Shown here piece by piece: positions 1-6,448 of a DNA stretch of 15,973 nt. Position numbers and translations under genes: made by a program. Source of the DNA: UBA8516 sp035457865 (GTDB lineage Archaea; Thermoproteota; Nitrososphaeria; Nitrososphaerales; Nitrosopumilaceae); NCBI GenBank assembly GCA_035457865.1, contig DATIAR010000054.1, positions 1-15,973 on the forward strand. Direction: 5' to 3'. Position 1 is the first letter of the stretch; the number at the start of each line of letters is the position of its first letter. The notes beneath the pieces were generated by a model that did no database searches, was not told the origin of the DNA, and saw only the letters and a program-made list of their open reading frames with translations.

Positions 1-6
1 TACTGT

Positions 7-1428
7 TTAATCTACAAAACTTTTTGTGAAAACTTTGAGTGTTGCCAAGTTTACAATAACCGCAATTCCTGGAGTTGGTGTGATTCCAACACTTGCTTGA
101 TATGAAGTCTGTGTCTGCCAAGCCCCAGAGTTTACTATCAACGTCCCCTTGTACATGTCCAAATCTACAACATGGATATGTCCAGAATGAAAGATGTCTG
201 GAATCTCATCAATAACCATCATGTCTTCTGTTTCAGGAGCTATAGGGGTTCGTTTACCATAAATCGGGCTAAGATGTCTGGCTTTTAGTAACGTCCTCAT
301 TGCTTTTGCTGGTTGTGAATAACTCAGGCCTGGTGTAGTTCCAACAACATCATCTAAACTTTGTCCATGAAACATCAAAACTTTGACTCCGTTTAATGAA
401 ATCATTGACGGATTACCAATCATAAAAAAATTCTCTCTATTCCATAAATCCAAATTATGTTTTTCAGGTATGGCAGGTTGCGGTAATGCCCTGCGACCTG
501 GATCATGATTTCCTGGAATGATAAAGACTTTGATATGTTTTGGAATTTTGTCAAGCATTTGAGCAGCCTTTGCCATCTGCTGACCAATATCAACCAAAAG
601 CAACTCCTTGTCTTGGTTGGGGAAGATTCCAACCCCATCCACCACATCCCCGCATACCAAAACAAAACGAATTTTTTTAGCAATTGGATCAGAGCTTGAA
701 AGCCAAGAAACAAATTCACCAAATTCTTTTTCCATAAAATACTTACTACCCACATGCAAATCTGATATCAAAACAGCATAGGTTTCCGTTTTAGAACGAT
801 TTGTTACATGCTCTGGTAGATCAGGAACGACAAGCTCTTTTGTTACAAAACCACCATTTTTTCCACTTGTGATACTTTGCATAACAAACTGGTCTACCAA
901 AAGCGAGTTTGCTATTGGCAATATCTCTTTATTAAAAACTAACGTTTCAAGAGATCCACTAGGATCATCAATAATTAATTTTGTGACATCCCTGTCTATT
1001 TTTCGGTCCATGAGGAGTCCACCTATAAAGACCTCCTCTTTTGGCTTGCCTGCCTTTACCGTATCTATTTGAATTAGTTTTTTTGCTTGTGCTCTTTGAG
1101 ATACTATTTTCAAAAGTTTTGAATATCTATTAGCAAACAGAGTTCCAAAACCATCAATCCCCTCTGCTGAGGTGATCTTTGTTGTAGGATCTGACAAAAT
1201 TTCATGCTTATCTTCTATATTTTCATCAATTTCAGAATCAACAAACATCTTCAAGTCATTTTGGTTTATCAAAAACAGGTTCTGTCTGGCTTTTTCGCGT
1301 ACAACACGTTTGATTATTACTTCCAATTCTTTAGAATCGATTTTTTCAAGAATCTTAAATGCGTCTGGGTGAATCTGAAATCCTTTACTCAACGCATATT
1401 TTAGTGCAGAAGATGCATTCTCATTCAT
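7..1428 (-). CDS. polB: DNA polymerase D (family D) small subunit DP1, 3'-5' exonuclease
   Basis: Small subunit of the archaeal replicative polymerase PolD. It carries the proofreading exonuclease and partners with the large subunit DP2, which is not in this window. The 473-residue protein has a helical N-terminal region, an OB-fold at about 100-215, and a calcineurin-like phosphoesterase domain at about 218-460. The metal-binding motifs are intact: SDLHVG (222-227), CGDVVDG (259-265), GNHD (306-309), FHG (353-355) and SGHIH (415-419). Intact motifs imply an active nuclease, unlike the eukaryotic B-subunits, which have lost these residues. The reading frame also offers a TTG one codon upstream (1429-1431). 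ATG at 1426-1428 is preferred because an AT-rich box lies about 26 bases before it, which fits a leaderless transcript. The stop codon is at 7-9. The identification is firm; the symbol polB follows common archaeal usage for DP1 and is less certain. Confidence 0.95.
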   Translation of the reverse strand: MNENASSALKYALSKGFQIHPDAFKILEKIDSKELEVIIKRVVREKARQNLFLINQNDLKMFVDSEIDENIEDKHEILSDPTTKITSAEGIDGFGTLFANRYSKLLKIVSQRAQAKKLIQIDTVKAGKPKEEVFIGGLLMDRKIDRDVTKLIIDDPSGSLETLVFNKEILPIANSLLVDQFVMQSITSGKNGGFVTKELVVPDLPEHVTNRSKTETYAVLISDLHVGSKYFMEKEFGEFVSWLSSSDPIAKKIRFVLVCGDVVDGVGIFPNQDKELLLVDIGQQMAKAAQMLDKIPKHIKVFIIPGNHDPGRRALPQPAIPEKHNLDLWNRENFFMIGNPSMISLNGVKVLMFHGQSLDDVVGTTPGLSYSQPAKAMRTLLKARHLSPIYGKRTPIAPETEDMMVIDEIPDIFHSGHIHVVDLDMYKGTLIVNSGAWQTQTSYQASVGITPTPGIAVIVNLATLKVFTKSFVD

Positions 1429-1448
1429 CAAAGTCAGATAATAGAACT

Positions 1449-1458
1449 TTTAATTAAA
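1449..1458. promoter_or_regulatory. AT-rich palindromic box, candidate shared core promoter for divergent genes
   Basis: TTTAATTAAA is its own reverse complement and lies in the 75-base gap between the divergent polymerase subunit gene and the SpoIIM-like gene. Its centre is about 26 bases from the polymerase ATG at 1428, the right distance for a TATA box with leaderless initiation. It is about 50 bases from the ATG at 1504, which would leave a leader of about 24 bases. Promoter function is inferred from position and composition only. Confidence 0.45.
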
Positions 1459-1503
1459 TCTGCTCAAGCCAACCCTCAAATAGACTTACCACAAAATAAA
1501 AAC

Positions 1504-2040
1504 ATGAATCGAAAAAAAAGAATACTAACATTTCTTATTTTTATAGCAATATTTAGTGGAGCATATTCTATTGGGGCTGAAATGATAGTTTCAGATGAAG
1601 AAGCAATGGCATTTCTTGAAGAATTTCAATTATCAATTGAGGGGATAGATGCAATTGGGATCTTTGCACACAATTCATTGATAGGACTCCCGATGTTTAT
1701 TCCAGGTTTTGGTGCGGTATGGGGAGCGTTTGCCGCGTGGTCCACTGGTTTTGCTTTTAGTGCACTTACCATATCATATCCAGCTCTTGAAAATATCCCA
1801 CCTCTCACTGTACTCTTTCTTTCACCTTTTGGGGTGATGGAAGTTGCCGCATATTCTTTAGGTATGTCAAGGAGTTTTCTTCTCATCCATACAATAATCA
1901 AAAAAAATCCAATAAAACAAGAAATACGGGTAACTGGCATCGAAGTAGGAATAGCTATAGCACTTTTGCTTGTTGGTGGATTTGTCGAACATGCAATGAT
2001 AGAACAATTTAATGCCAACCCCGATTTTCCAAATTCTTAG
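1504..2040 (+). CDS. SpoIIM/DUF95-like integral membrane protein
   Basis: Multi-pass membrane protein of 178 residues resembling the stage II sporulation protein M (SpoIIM/DUF95) family, which is widespread in archaea that do not sporulate. A charged N-terminus (MNRKKR) leads into a first hydrophobic segment at about 7-25. Further hydrophobic stretches lie at about 50-90, 98-130 and 144-163. Two features match the family: a glycine-rich segment after IFAHNS (53-58), and FGVMEVAAYS (109-118), which resembles the conserved PHGxxE-type motif with its membrane-embedded glutamate (E113). The molecular function of the family in archaea is not known to me; a role in membrane organisation or transport would be a guess. 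It stands alone between the divergent polymerase gene and the co-directional cupredoxin-like gene, which has its own promoter. Confidence 0.6.
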   Translation: MNRKKRILTFLIFIAIFSGAYSIGAEMIVSDEEAMAFLEEFQLSIEGIDAIGIFAHNSLIGLPMFIPGFGAVWGAFAAWSTGFAFSALTISYPALENIPPLTVLFLSPFGVMEVAAYSLGMSRSFLLIHTIIKKNPIKQEIRVTGIEVGIAIALLLVGGFVEHAMIEQFNANPDFPNS

Positions 2041-2041
2041 G

Positions 2042-2057
2042 TTTATTTTAAAATAAA
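2042..2057. terminator. AT palindrome after the SpoIIM-like gene, possible terminator
   Basis: TTTATTTTAAAATAAA is a perfect 16-base palindrome starting two bases after the stop codon at 2038-2040. T-rich stretches after a stop codon can end archaeal transcription, but there is no GC stem. This is a positional guess only. Confidence 0.3.
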
Positions 2058-2082
2058 ATATCAGCCTGGAATTGCCTAACCT

Positions 2083-2099
2083 GTCTAAATTGTTTAGAC
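2083..2099. promoter_or_regulatory. Operator-like inverted repeat upstream of the cupredoxin-like gene
   Basis: GTCTAAA and TTTAGAC form a perfect 7-base inverted repeat around a 3-base centre. It ends six bases before the TATA-like box at 2106-2112. A palindrome just upstream of the BRE/TATA region is a typical position for a dimeric archaeal regulator (activator or repressor). It could instead be a weak RNA hairpin ending the preceding transcript. Only the repeat itself is seen directly. Confidence 0.5.
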
Positions 2100-2105
2100 C
2101 ATTAA

Positions 2106-2112
2106 TTATATA
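2106..2112 (+). promoter_or_regulatory. TATA-like box of the cupredoxin-like gene
   Basis: TTATATA is centred 27 bases before the ATG at 2136, the spacing expected if transcription begins at or next to the start codon. No GGTGAT-type ribosome binding site precedes the ATG, which agrees with a leaderless mRNA. The segment 2123-2135 before the start (TTTTAATTAAATC) is identical to 1448-1460. Confidence 0.55.
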
Positions 2113-2135
2113 CAACATTGGATTTTAATTAAATC

Positions 2136-3032
2136 ATGAAACTTCTTATTTTATTATTAATTTCAGTTACAGGAATCGTACTTATCAGCTCATCACAACA
2201 AGCAGATGCTAAACTGCTTCCAAACGGCATATACTTACTGCAGGGAAACGGGTACGTCATTTCAAAAGACGCGATCAACGATTCAGAACTAGATCTTCAA
2301 ATTGTCACAAATAAACTTGTTAATAATAAAATTAAACTGAATCTAAAAGATGGCATATTATCAATCTCAAATGACGATTATATTGCATCTAGTGGATGGA
2401 CAGGAACAACACTATCCGATGGTAGATTTCTGAGACTCTCTGGTAATGTAGAAAATTCAGACGGGAGTAAAATTTCTACTAGTCTTTTTGGTAGACTCGT
2501 TGAGGACAGTGACGATGGAATTGTTTACAGTTTCACCGGAAAATTAAAAACAAATGATGAATCCATGAAACTAGTTTATATTGTAAAGATTGTTGGAAGT
2601 CCTGTTATACATATTGAAGAAGAAACACCATCACAAGAAAAAATCATTCAAATAAACATTTTACCTGGCTCTTCAGATCCCGGCAACATAAAATATTATT
2701 CTTCAGATACGATAACAATTGTTCCTGGCACTACGGTTGTTTGGAAAAATGAAGACTCTGTATCCCACACAATTTTAAGTGGTGTTGCAAGCTTTTCACC
2801 AGGTAAACCATTCAAACCAGATAATAAGATAAACAGTGGTAACATTGCTCCTGGGGAAACATTTAGCGCAACAATCAAGGAGACTGGCATCACAAGATTT
2901 TTTGATTCTCAATACGTTTGGATGGATGGAGTAATAATCACACTTCCTGAAGAAAAATCAACATCCCTTGGTAAAAACACAGAAACAGCCGTTGATATTA
3001 GAAACAAATATCTTAATAAAACCGGAAACTAG
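2136..3032 (+). CDS. Exported plastocyanin-like (cupredoxin-fold) protein with incomplete copper site
   Basis: Exported protein of 298 residues. A signal peptide covers about 1-25 (KLLILLLISVTGIVLIS core, cleavage near ADA). An N-terminal region of unknown type at about 28-160 is rich in predicted beta strands. The cupredoxin-like domain at about 168-270 includes VPGTTVVWKNED (197-208) followed by SHT. In type 1 copper proteins the ligands are His, Cys, His and Met. Here the first His (H211) and the Met (M263) are present. The usual YFCxxHPWM block reads FFDSQYVWM (255-263), so the Cys and the second His are replaced by Asp and Tyr. Classical blue-copper electron transfer therefore looks impossible, and a structural, metal-chaperone or binding role is more likely. 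The tail after 271 is hydrophilic with no membrane anchor. Its stop codon overlaps that of the convergent cbiE gene by two bases. Confidence 0.8.
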   Translation: MKLLILLLISVTGIVLISSSQQADAKLLPNGIYLLQGNGYVISKDAINDSELDLQIVTNKLVNNKIKLNLKDGILSISNDDYIASSGWTGTTLSDGRFLRLSGNVENSDGSKISTSLFGRLVEDSDDGIVYSFTGKLKTNDESMKLVYIVKIVGSPVIHIEEETPSQEKIIQINILPGSSDPGNIKYYSSDTITIVPGTTVVWKNEDSVSHTILSGVASFSPGKPFKPDNKINSGNIAPGETFSATIKETGITRFFDSQYVWMDGVIITLPEEKSTSLGKNTETAVDIRNKYLNKTGN

Positions 3033-3736
3033 TTTGTTTTAAAATTTATGTACGATTTAGGTCTGTACTGATCAATAACCATTACAGAAAGGTCAGAGAA
3101 TTGTCTACCTTCCAACTCCTTTAATACTCCAATAAAAGATGTCTCCTTCTCGGTTGTTAAAAATTCAAAGACATGAACTTTAATTTTTGTTGTATCAAAA
3201 CCACGGTCTTTTAGGTACAGTGCTATTTCTGACGGCATGAAATTTTTTGATGGATCTTTTGGCCAAGGTCTTGGAACTAGTATAACACTGTAACCATCCA
3301 ACAGAGCTTTTTGTAATTCAAGTTTTTCTTCTTCAATGCTTGTAGTTACATGCATTGTAATCACCTTACTTTTGTCTAAGGGAATGCAAGCTTTTGCTGC
3401 AGCTACCTGAACAGAACTAATTCCTGGAATAATTTGCACTCTGCCAAAAATTTCAAACAACCTATCAACAACTTCTGATTCTGAAAAATTCACATCACCA
3501 GTAAACGGAATAACACAAGTCTTATCTCCCAAGGTTTTCGCAACTTTCTGGTAGATCTCCTCTTGGTTTTGCATTGTTACCTCATGAACTTCTTTATTTG
3601 CCAAAAGTCTCTCTATTGTTTTTAGAGTATACTTGTAGCCGATCACTATCTCAGAATAAAGTATGACTTCTTTCACAGCATCAGTGATGTATCTTGGGGA
3701 ACCAGGACCAACTCCTACAGCGTATACTTCACCCAT
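3029..3736 (-). CDS. cbiE: Cobalt-precorrin-7 C5-methyltransferase CbiE
   Basis: SAM-dependent methyltransferase of the tetrapyrrole methylase superfamily. CbiE methylates C5 of the corrin ring during cobalamin synthesis, working with CbiT (C15 methylation and decarboxylation), which is not in this window. The 235-residue protein begins with the family's glycine-rich motif VGVGPGSPRYIT (7-18). A second conserved stretch, IPFTGDVNFSES, resembles the GDP/S motif 2 region, and IIPGISSVQVAAA follows in the middle. The length fits a stand-alone CbiE, so the CbiT half of bacterial CobL is absent. Start ATG is at 3734-3736. The preceding gene on the same strand stops only three bases upstream, so the two are probably co-transcribed. 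Ammonia-oxidising archaea are known to make cobalamin, which fits. Other members of the methylase superfamily cannot be fully excluded. Confidence 0.8.
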   Translation of the reverse strand: MGEVYAVGVGPGSPRYITDAVKEVILYSEIVIGYKYTLKTIERLLANKEVHEVTMQNQEEIYQKVAKTLGDKTCVIPFTGDVNFSESEVVDRLFEIFGRVQIIPGISSVQVAAAKACIPLDKSKVITMHVTTSIEEEKLELQKALLDGYSVILVPRPWPKDPSKNFMPSEIALYLKDRGFDTTKIKVHVFEFLTTEKETSFIGVLKELEGRQFSDLSVMVIDQYRPKSYINFKTN

Positions 3737-3739
3737 ATT

Positions 3740-4261
3740 CTAACCCATGACTTTTTGTCTACTCTTAATATAATCTACAAAAGGTACCCAATCAACATGC
3801 ATGAATTTTATAGGATCCTTTGCAGGATACTTTACCCAACCACTAACGATTGAAAACTGATATTTTTTTGTTTTATTTCCCATATTAATTTCTAAATTCA
3901 AAGCACTTCCCCATGGTTTCTCTTCAGAGTTTACATCCAAAATTCGATCAAATGGAATCTCCATATTTTTTTCATTTTGGAGATCCAATCTAAGTTCTTT
4001 ATCATCATATCCATCATGATGAATCATAATATTTTTTGAGTTTAACAAAGCTCTAATCTGTCTTTCTACGGCAGCTGCCCACCACTTTACTTTGGCCTCT
4101 GTTTTTGTTACAAACATCAAATGTTTCTCAGTCAAAAAAAGCATTCCTTCCACTCCATGCTTGAAAAATTTCTTTTCTTCACACCAAACAGAAAGAATAT
4201 GCGCTTGAATGTGCTCGTCAGAATCCATAAATTTGTATAAAATTTGCTCATTAAAAACCAA
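3740..4261 (-). CDS. Uncharacterised PH/GRAM-like domain protein
   Basis: A 173-residue soluble protein whose function I do not recognise. The stretch GVEGMLFLTEKHLMFVTKTE, at about 36-55, has the look of PH/GRAM-like domains, in which a strand ending in 'LTEKHLMFV' is common. A KVKWWAAAVERQI segment follows, then charged strands rich in Asp and Lys, and IPFDRILDVN, again GRAM-like. There is no signal peptide and no membrane segment. The start is TTG at 4259-4261; no in-frame ATG lies near the N-terminus, and an AT-rich box about 20 bases upstream supports this start. It precedes cbiE by three bases, so they share a transcript, but a functional link to cobalamin synthesis is only suggested by that position. 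Confidence 0.55.
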   Translation of the reverse strand: MVFNEQILYKFMDSDEHIQAHILSVWCEEKKFFKHGVEGMLFLTEKHLMFVTKTEAKVKWWAAAVERQIRALLNSKNIMIHHDGYDDKELRLDLQNEKNMEIPFDRILDVNSEEKPWGSALNLEINMGNKTKKYQFSIVSGWVKYPAKDPIKFMHVDWVPFVDYIKSRQKVMG

Positions 4262-4275
4262 TGTCTATTAGTTAG

Positions 4276-4286
4276 TTTTTATTAAA
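4276..4286. promoter_or_regulatory. AT-rich box between two divergent TTG-start genes, possible shared promoter
   Basis: TTTTTATTAAA sits in the 45-base gap between the divergent starts at 4261 (-) and 4307 (+). Its centre is about 20 and 26 bases from the two TTG codons. Read on either strand it resembles a TATA box (TTTATTAA or TTAATAAA), so one element might serve both genes. Neither start has a clear ribosome binding site, consistent with leaderless mRNAs on both sides. Confidence 0.4.
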
Positions 4287-4306
4287 GAGCCAAAGATATC
4301 CAAATA

Positions 4307-5611
4307 TTGAATTTTAAGATATTTACAATCAGTATAGTTTTTTTGATTTTTGTAAGTTTTATCCCTTCAAACTTTGCAGATTCCCAAGTAGCTGTAATAG
4401 AAACAACATTTGGAAACATGGTAATTGAATTTTTCCCTAACGATGCTCCAAAAACTGTTGCAAATTTCATAAATCTCACAGAAAACGGTTTTTACGACAA
4501 AACAAAATTTCATAGAATCATACCTAATTTTATGATTCAAGGAGGCGATCCTTTATCCAAAGATGATAGTCTTATACAACAATGGGGAACAGGAAGTTCC
4601 GGTAATACAATTAATGCAGAGTTTAACAACATAAAACACCTGAGAGGAATTGTATCGATGGCAAGATCCATGAATCCTAACAGTGCAAGCTCACAGTTTT
4701 TCATAGTGCATAAAGATTCAACGTTTCTTGATAAACAATATACTGTATTTGGCAGACTAGTTACACAAGAAAGCTATGACGTACTTGACTCTATAGCTTC
4801 CCTTGAAACAAATCATAATGCCACAAGTGGCATGCCATTAGATGCACCACTTGATCTTAACTCTGCAGAAATTCATAGCATAAAAATCAAGAACCTTTCA
4901 GAAATTCCAAATACACTAAATCCTAGTGAACCAGAACGCATTATTTCATATTCTGCATTTAATGAAGGAATTTATTCAAACACATTGTTTGGTTTTTCAT
5001 TTGAAGCGCCACAGGGATGGACATTACAAGAACCACAAAAAACACAACCAGAAACCCCAGATGTTGTTGTGGTAGGTCCACAAAATGATGAATTCAACGC
5101 TGTCATTGCTTTTCTTATTGAAAATAAAACTGGGACCTCACTTGAACAACATGTTAAAGATACAAGAACAAACCTACAACCCATAATTGATGCTGGTAGA
5201 CTACAAATCCTTTCTGAGGAGGACACAAACATTGATGGATTCAATGCACATGTTACAGAAGCAAAAGGAGGATTTGCTGCAAGAGATAAAATTTTCATAA
5301 TAAAATATAAAGAAATTGTCTTAGAAAGTGATGACAAATTCTATACTATTACATATACAAATCAGGAAAAAGACTTTGATTCAGATCTAACCGCTTTTAA
5401 TAATGTACTAGATTCATTTGAAACATCCTCTCAACCAAAAACTGAATCACAATATACTGATTTTTCTCCTGCAGTTGATATTGGTATGAACAATATTGGC
5501 ATATGGATTAGCGTTGGTATAGGTATCGCTATTGCCATAGGTGTAGTTGTTATTGTTATAAAAAAGAAAAAAGACATTAAACAGAAACCTAATCCAACAA
5601 AACCTAATTAG
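4307..5611 (+). CDS. Secreted, membrane-anchored cyclophilin-type peptidyl-prolyl isomerase with extra C-terminal domain
   Basis: Catalyses cis-trans isomerisation of proline bonds, most likely outside the membrane where it would help fold exported proteins. A signal peptide spans about 1-25. The cyclophilin domain covers about 27-195, with catalytic residues in FHRIIPNFMIQGGDP (68-82): R70, F75 and Q78. MARSMNPNSASSQFFI (118-133) is also typical. Residues about 222-375 form a second domain that looks like the PsbP/DUF1795-type fold (SFEAPQGWTL start); this part is a weak match by eye. A linker then leads to a transmembrane helix at about 397-418 and a Lys-rich tail, giving a C-terminal anchor with the tail in the cytoplasm. 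The start is TTG at 4307; no ATG or GTG lies between it and the upstream in-frame stop at 4283. Length (434) is about twice that of a minimal cyclophilin because of the added domain. Confidence 0.85.
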   Translation: MNFKIFTISIVFLIFVSFIPSNFADSQVAVIETTFGNMVIEFFPNDAPKTVANFINLTENGFYDKTKFHRIIPNFMIQGGDPLSKDDSLIQQWGTGSSGNTINAEFNNIKHLRGIVSMARSMNPNSASSQFFIVHKDSTFLDKQYTVFGRLVTQESYDVLDSIASLETNHNATSGMPLDAPLDLNSAEIHSIKIKNLSEIPNTLNPSEPERIISYSAFNEGIYSNTLFGFSFEAPQGWTLQEPQKTQPETPDVVVVGPQNDEFNAVIAFLIENKTGTSLEQHVKDTRTNLQPIIDAGRLQILSEEDTNIDGFNAHVTEAKGGFAARDKIFIIKYKEIVLESDDKFYTITYTNQEKDFDSDLTAFNNVLDSFETSSQPKTESQYTDFSPAVDIGMNNIGIWISVGIGIAIAIGVVVIVIKKKKDIKQKPNPTKPN

Positions 5612-5628
5612 ATATTTTATCAAATATC
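5611..5628 (+). terminator. Hairpin just after the cyclophilin gene
   Basis: GATATTT and AAATATC form a perfect 7-base stem around a 4-base loop, starting at the last base of the stop codon. The stem is AT-rich and no T-run follows, so termination is only a possibility. The rest of the spacer to 5737 has two weaker inverted repeats (AGGAA/TTCCT at 5643-5661, CCTCT/AGAGG at 5685-5701) with no clear role. Confidence 0.35.
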
Positions 5629-5719
5629 ATCTATCTCAACTTAGGAACTATAGAAATTCCTTAACAACTACCACTTCCTTAAACCCTCTTTTTAGGAGAG
5701 GATCAAGTTTTTCAGTAAC

Positions 5720-5725
5720 GGTGAT
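5720..5725 (+). promoter_or_regulatory. Ribosome binding site deciding a TTG start
   Basis: GGTGAT is complementary to the 3' end of archaeal 16S rRNA (GATCACCTCC). It lies 12 bases before the TTG at 5738. Together with an in-frame stop immediately upstream (5735-5737) it supports TTG as the start of the HD hydrolase. Confidence 0.5.
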
Positions 5726-5737
5726 TAATAATACTAA

Positions 5738-6436
5738 TTGGAAAAGTTGTTTGCCACCAAGCAGGATTTAATCTCAGTTATTGAAAAGGAAGCTAAACTA
5801 AAGATTGACAGCTTTATAGAAGGAGCAATTAGCATGGCAGAAGAAGTCCATTCTGGAGTTAAACGAGAGGATGGCGTATCTCCATTTCTTGAGACGCATA
5901 TCTGGCCTGTAACTATTGATGTTATACGTCATTACTTATCGGCTAACAAATTTCTTACTACTCTCCAAATAGTCTCAGCAATTTTACATGATATAATGGA
6001 AGACAATGAAAAGATTCTAGATCTTTATACTTCAAAAGCATATGGTTTTGAAGCATATTTCATGCATCGATTTGGTGATTATGTTTACAACGTGGCATCA
6101 ACTCTGAAAATCAAACCTCTTTCAAACTATTCCGGCTCCACTGATGAGGAACGTCAAGAAGAACGATTCAAAGAATACTGCAACACACTTGCCAAGTCAG
6201 AATATGATGTGAAAGTAATCAAGCTAGCAGATAGACTAAACAACATGACATTTATCGCAAACATACCATATCATGAAAAAGTCCAACGATATATTAGAGA
6301 GGCAGAAAACTTTTATCTCGCATTTTCATTGATGTTGCCAAGCACAGATGACTTTTCCTATAAATTAAGAAAAGCATTTGAAAAACTAAAAAGTCTCAGA
6401 GAGAAAAAAGACGAAATTGTTGTTGAAAGTAACTAG
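5738..6436 (+). CDS. Stand-alone RelA/SpoT-type HD-domain hydrolase
   Basis: A 232-residue metal-dependent phosphohydrolase resembling the hydrolase half of RelA/SpoT and the small alarmone hydrolases (MESH1/SAH type). Seen in the sequence: an ETHIWPV motif with metal-ligand His54, the LHDIMEDNE motif (83-91) with His84, Asp85 and the catalytic Glu88-Asp89 pair, and KLADRLNNM (162-170) with Asp165, the classic KLADRLHNM signature. No synthetase, TGS or ACT domain follows, and the C-terminus is a charged helix. SpoT-type enzymes remove the 3'-pyrophosphate of (p)ppGpp, while MESH1 also acts on NADPH. Archaea are not generally thought to use ppGpp, so the true substrate is open. The start is TTG, supported by GGTGAT at 5720. 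It stands alone, converging on the fix operon with a gap of 12 bases. Confidence 0.75.
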   Translation: MEKLFATKQDLISVIEKEAKLKIDSFIEGAISMAEEVHSGVKREDGVSPFLETHIWPVTIDVIRHYLSANKFLTTLQIVSAILHDIMEDNEKILDLYTSKAYGFEAYFMHRFGDYVYNVASTLKIKPLSNYSGSTDEERQEERFKEYCNTLAKSEYDVKVIKLADRLNNMTFIANIPYHEKVQRYIREAENFYLAFSLMLPSTDDFSYKLRKAFEKLKSLREKKDEIVVESN

Positions 6437-6448
6437 ATCTTTGAATAA

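Noticed and set aside
1626..2018. Minus-strand ORF of 130 codons opposite the SpoIIM-like gene
   Set aside because: The plus-strand frame has the signal-anchor, hydrophobic segments and family-like motifs; the opposite frame shows nothing coherent.
5643..5701. Two short inverted repeats (AGGAA/TTCCT and CCTCT/AGAGG) considered as a riboswitch or small RNA
   Set aside because: The stems are only five bases with loops of 7-9, and no conserved riboswitch core or tRNA-like fold can be drawn.
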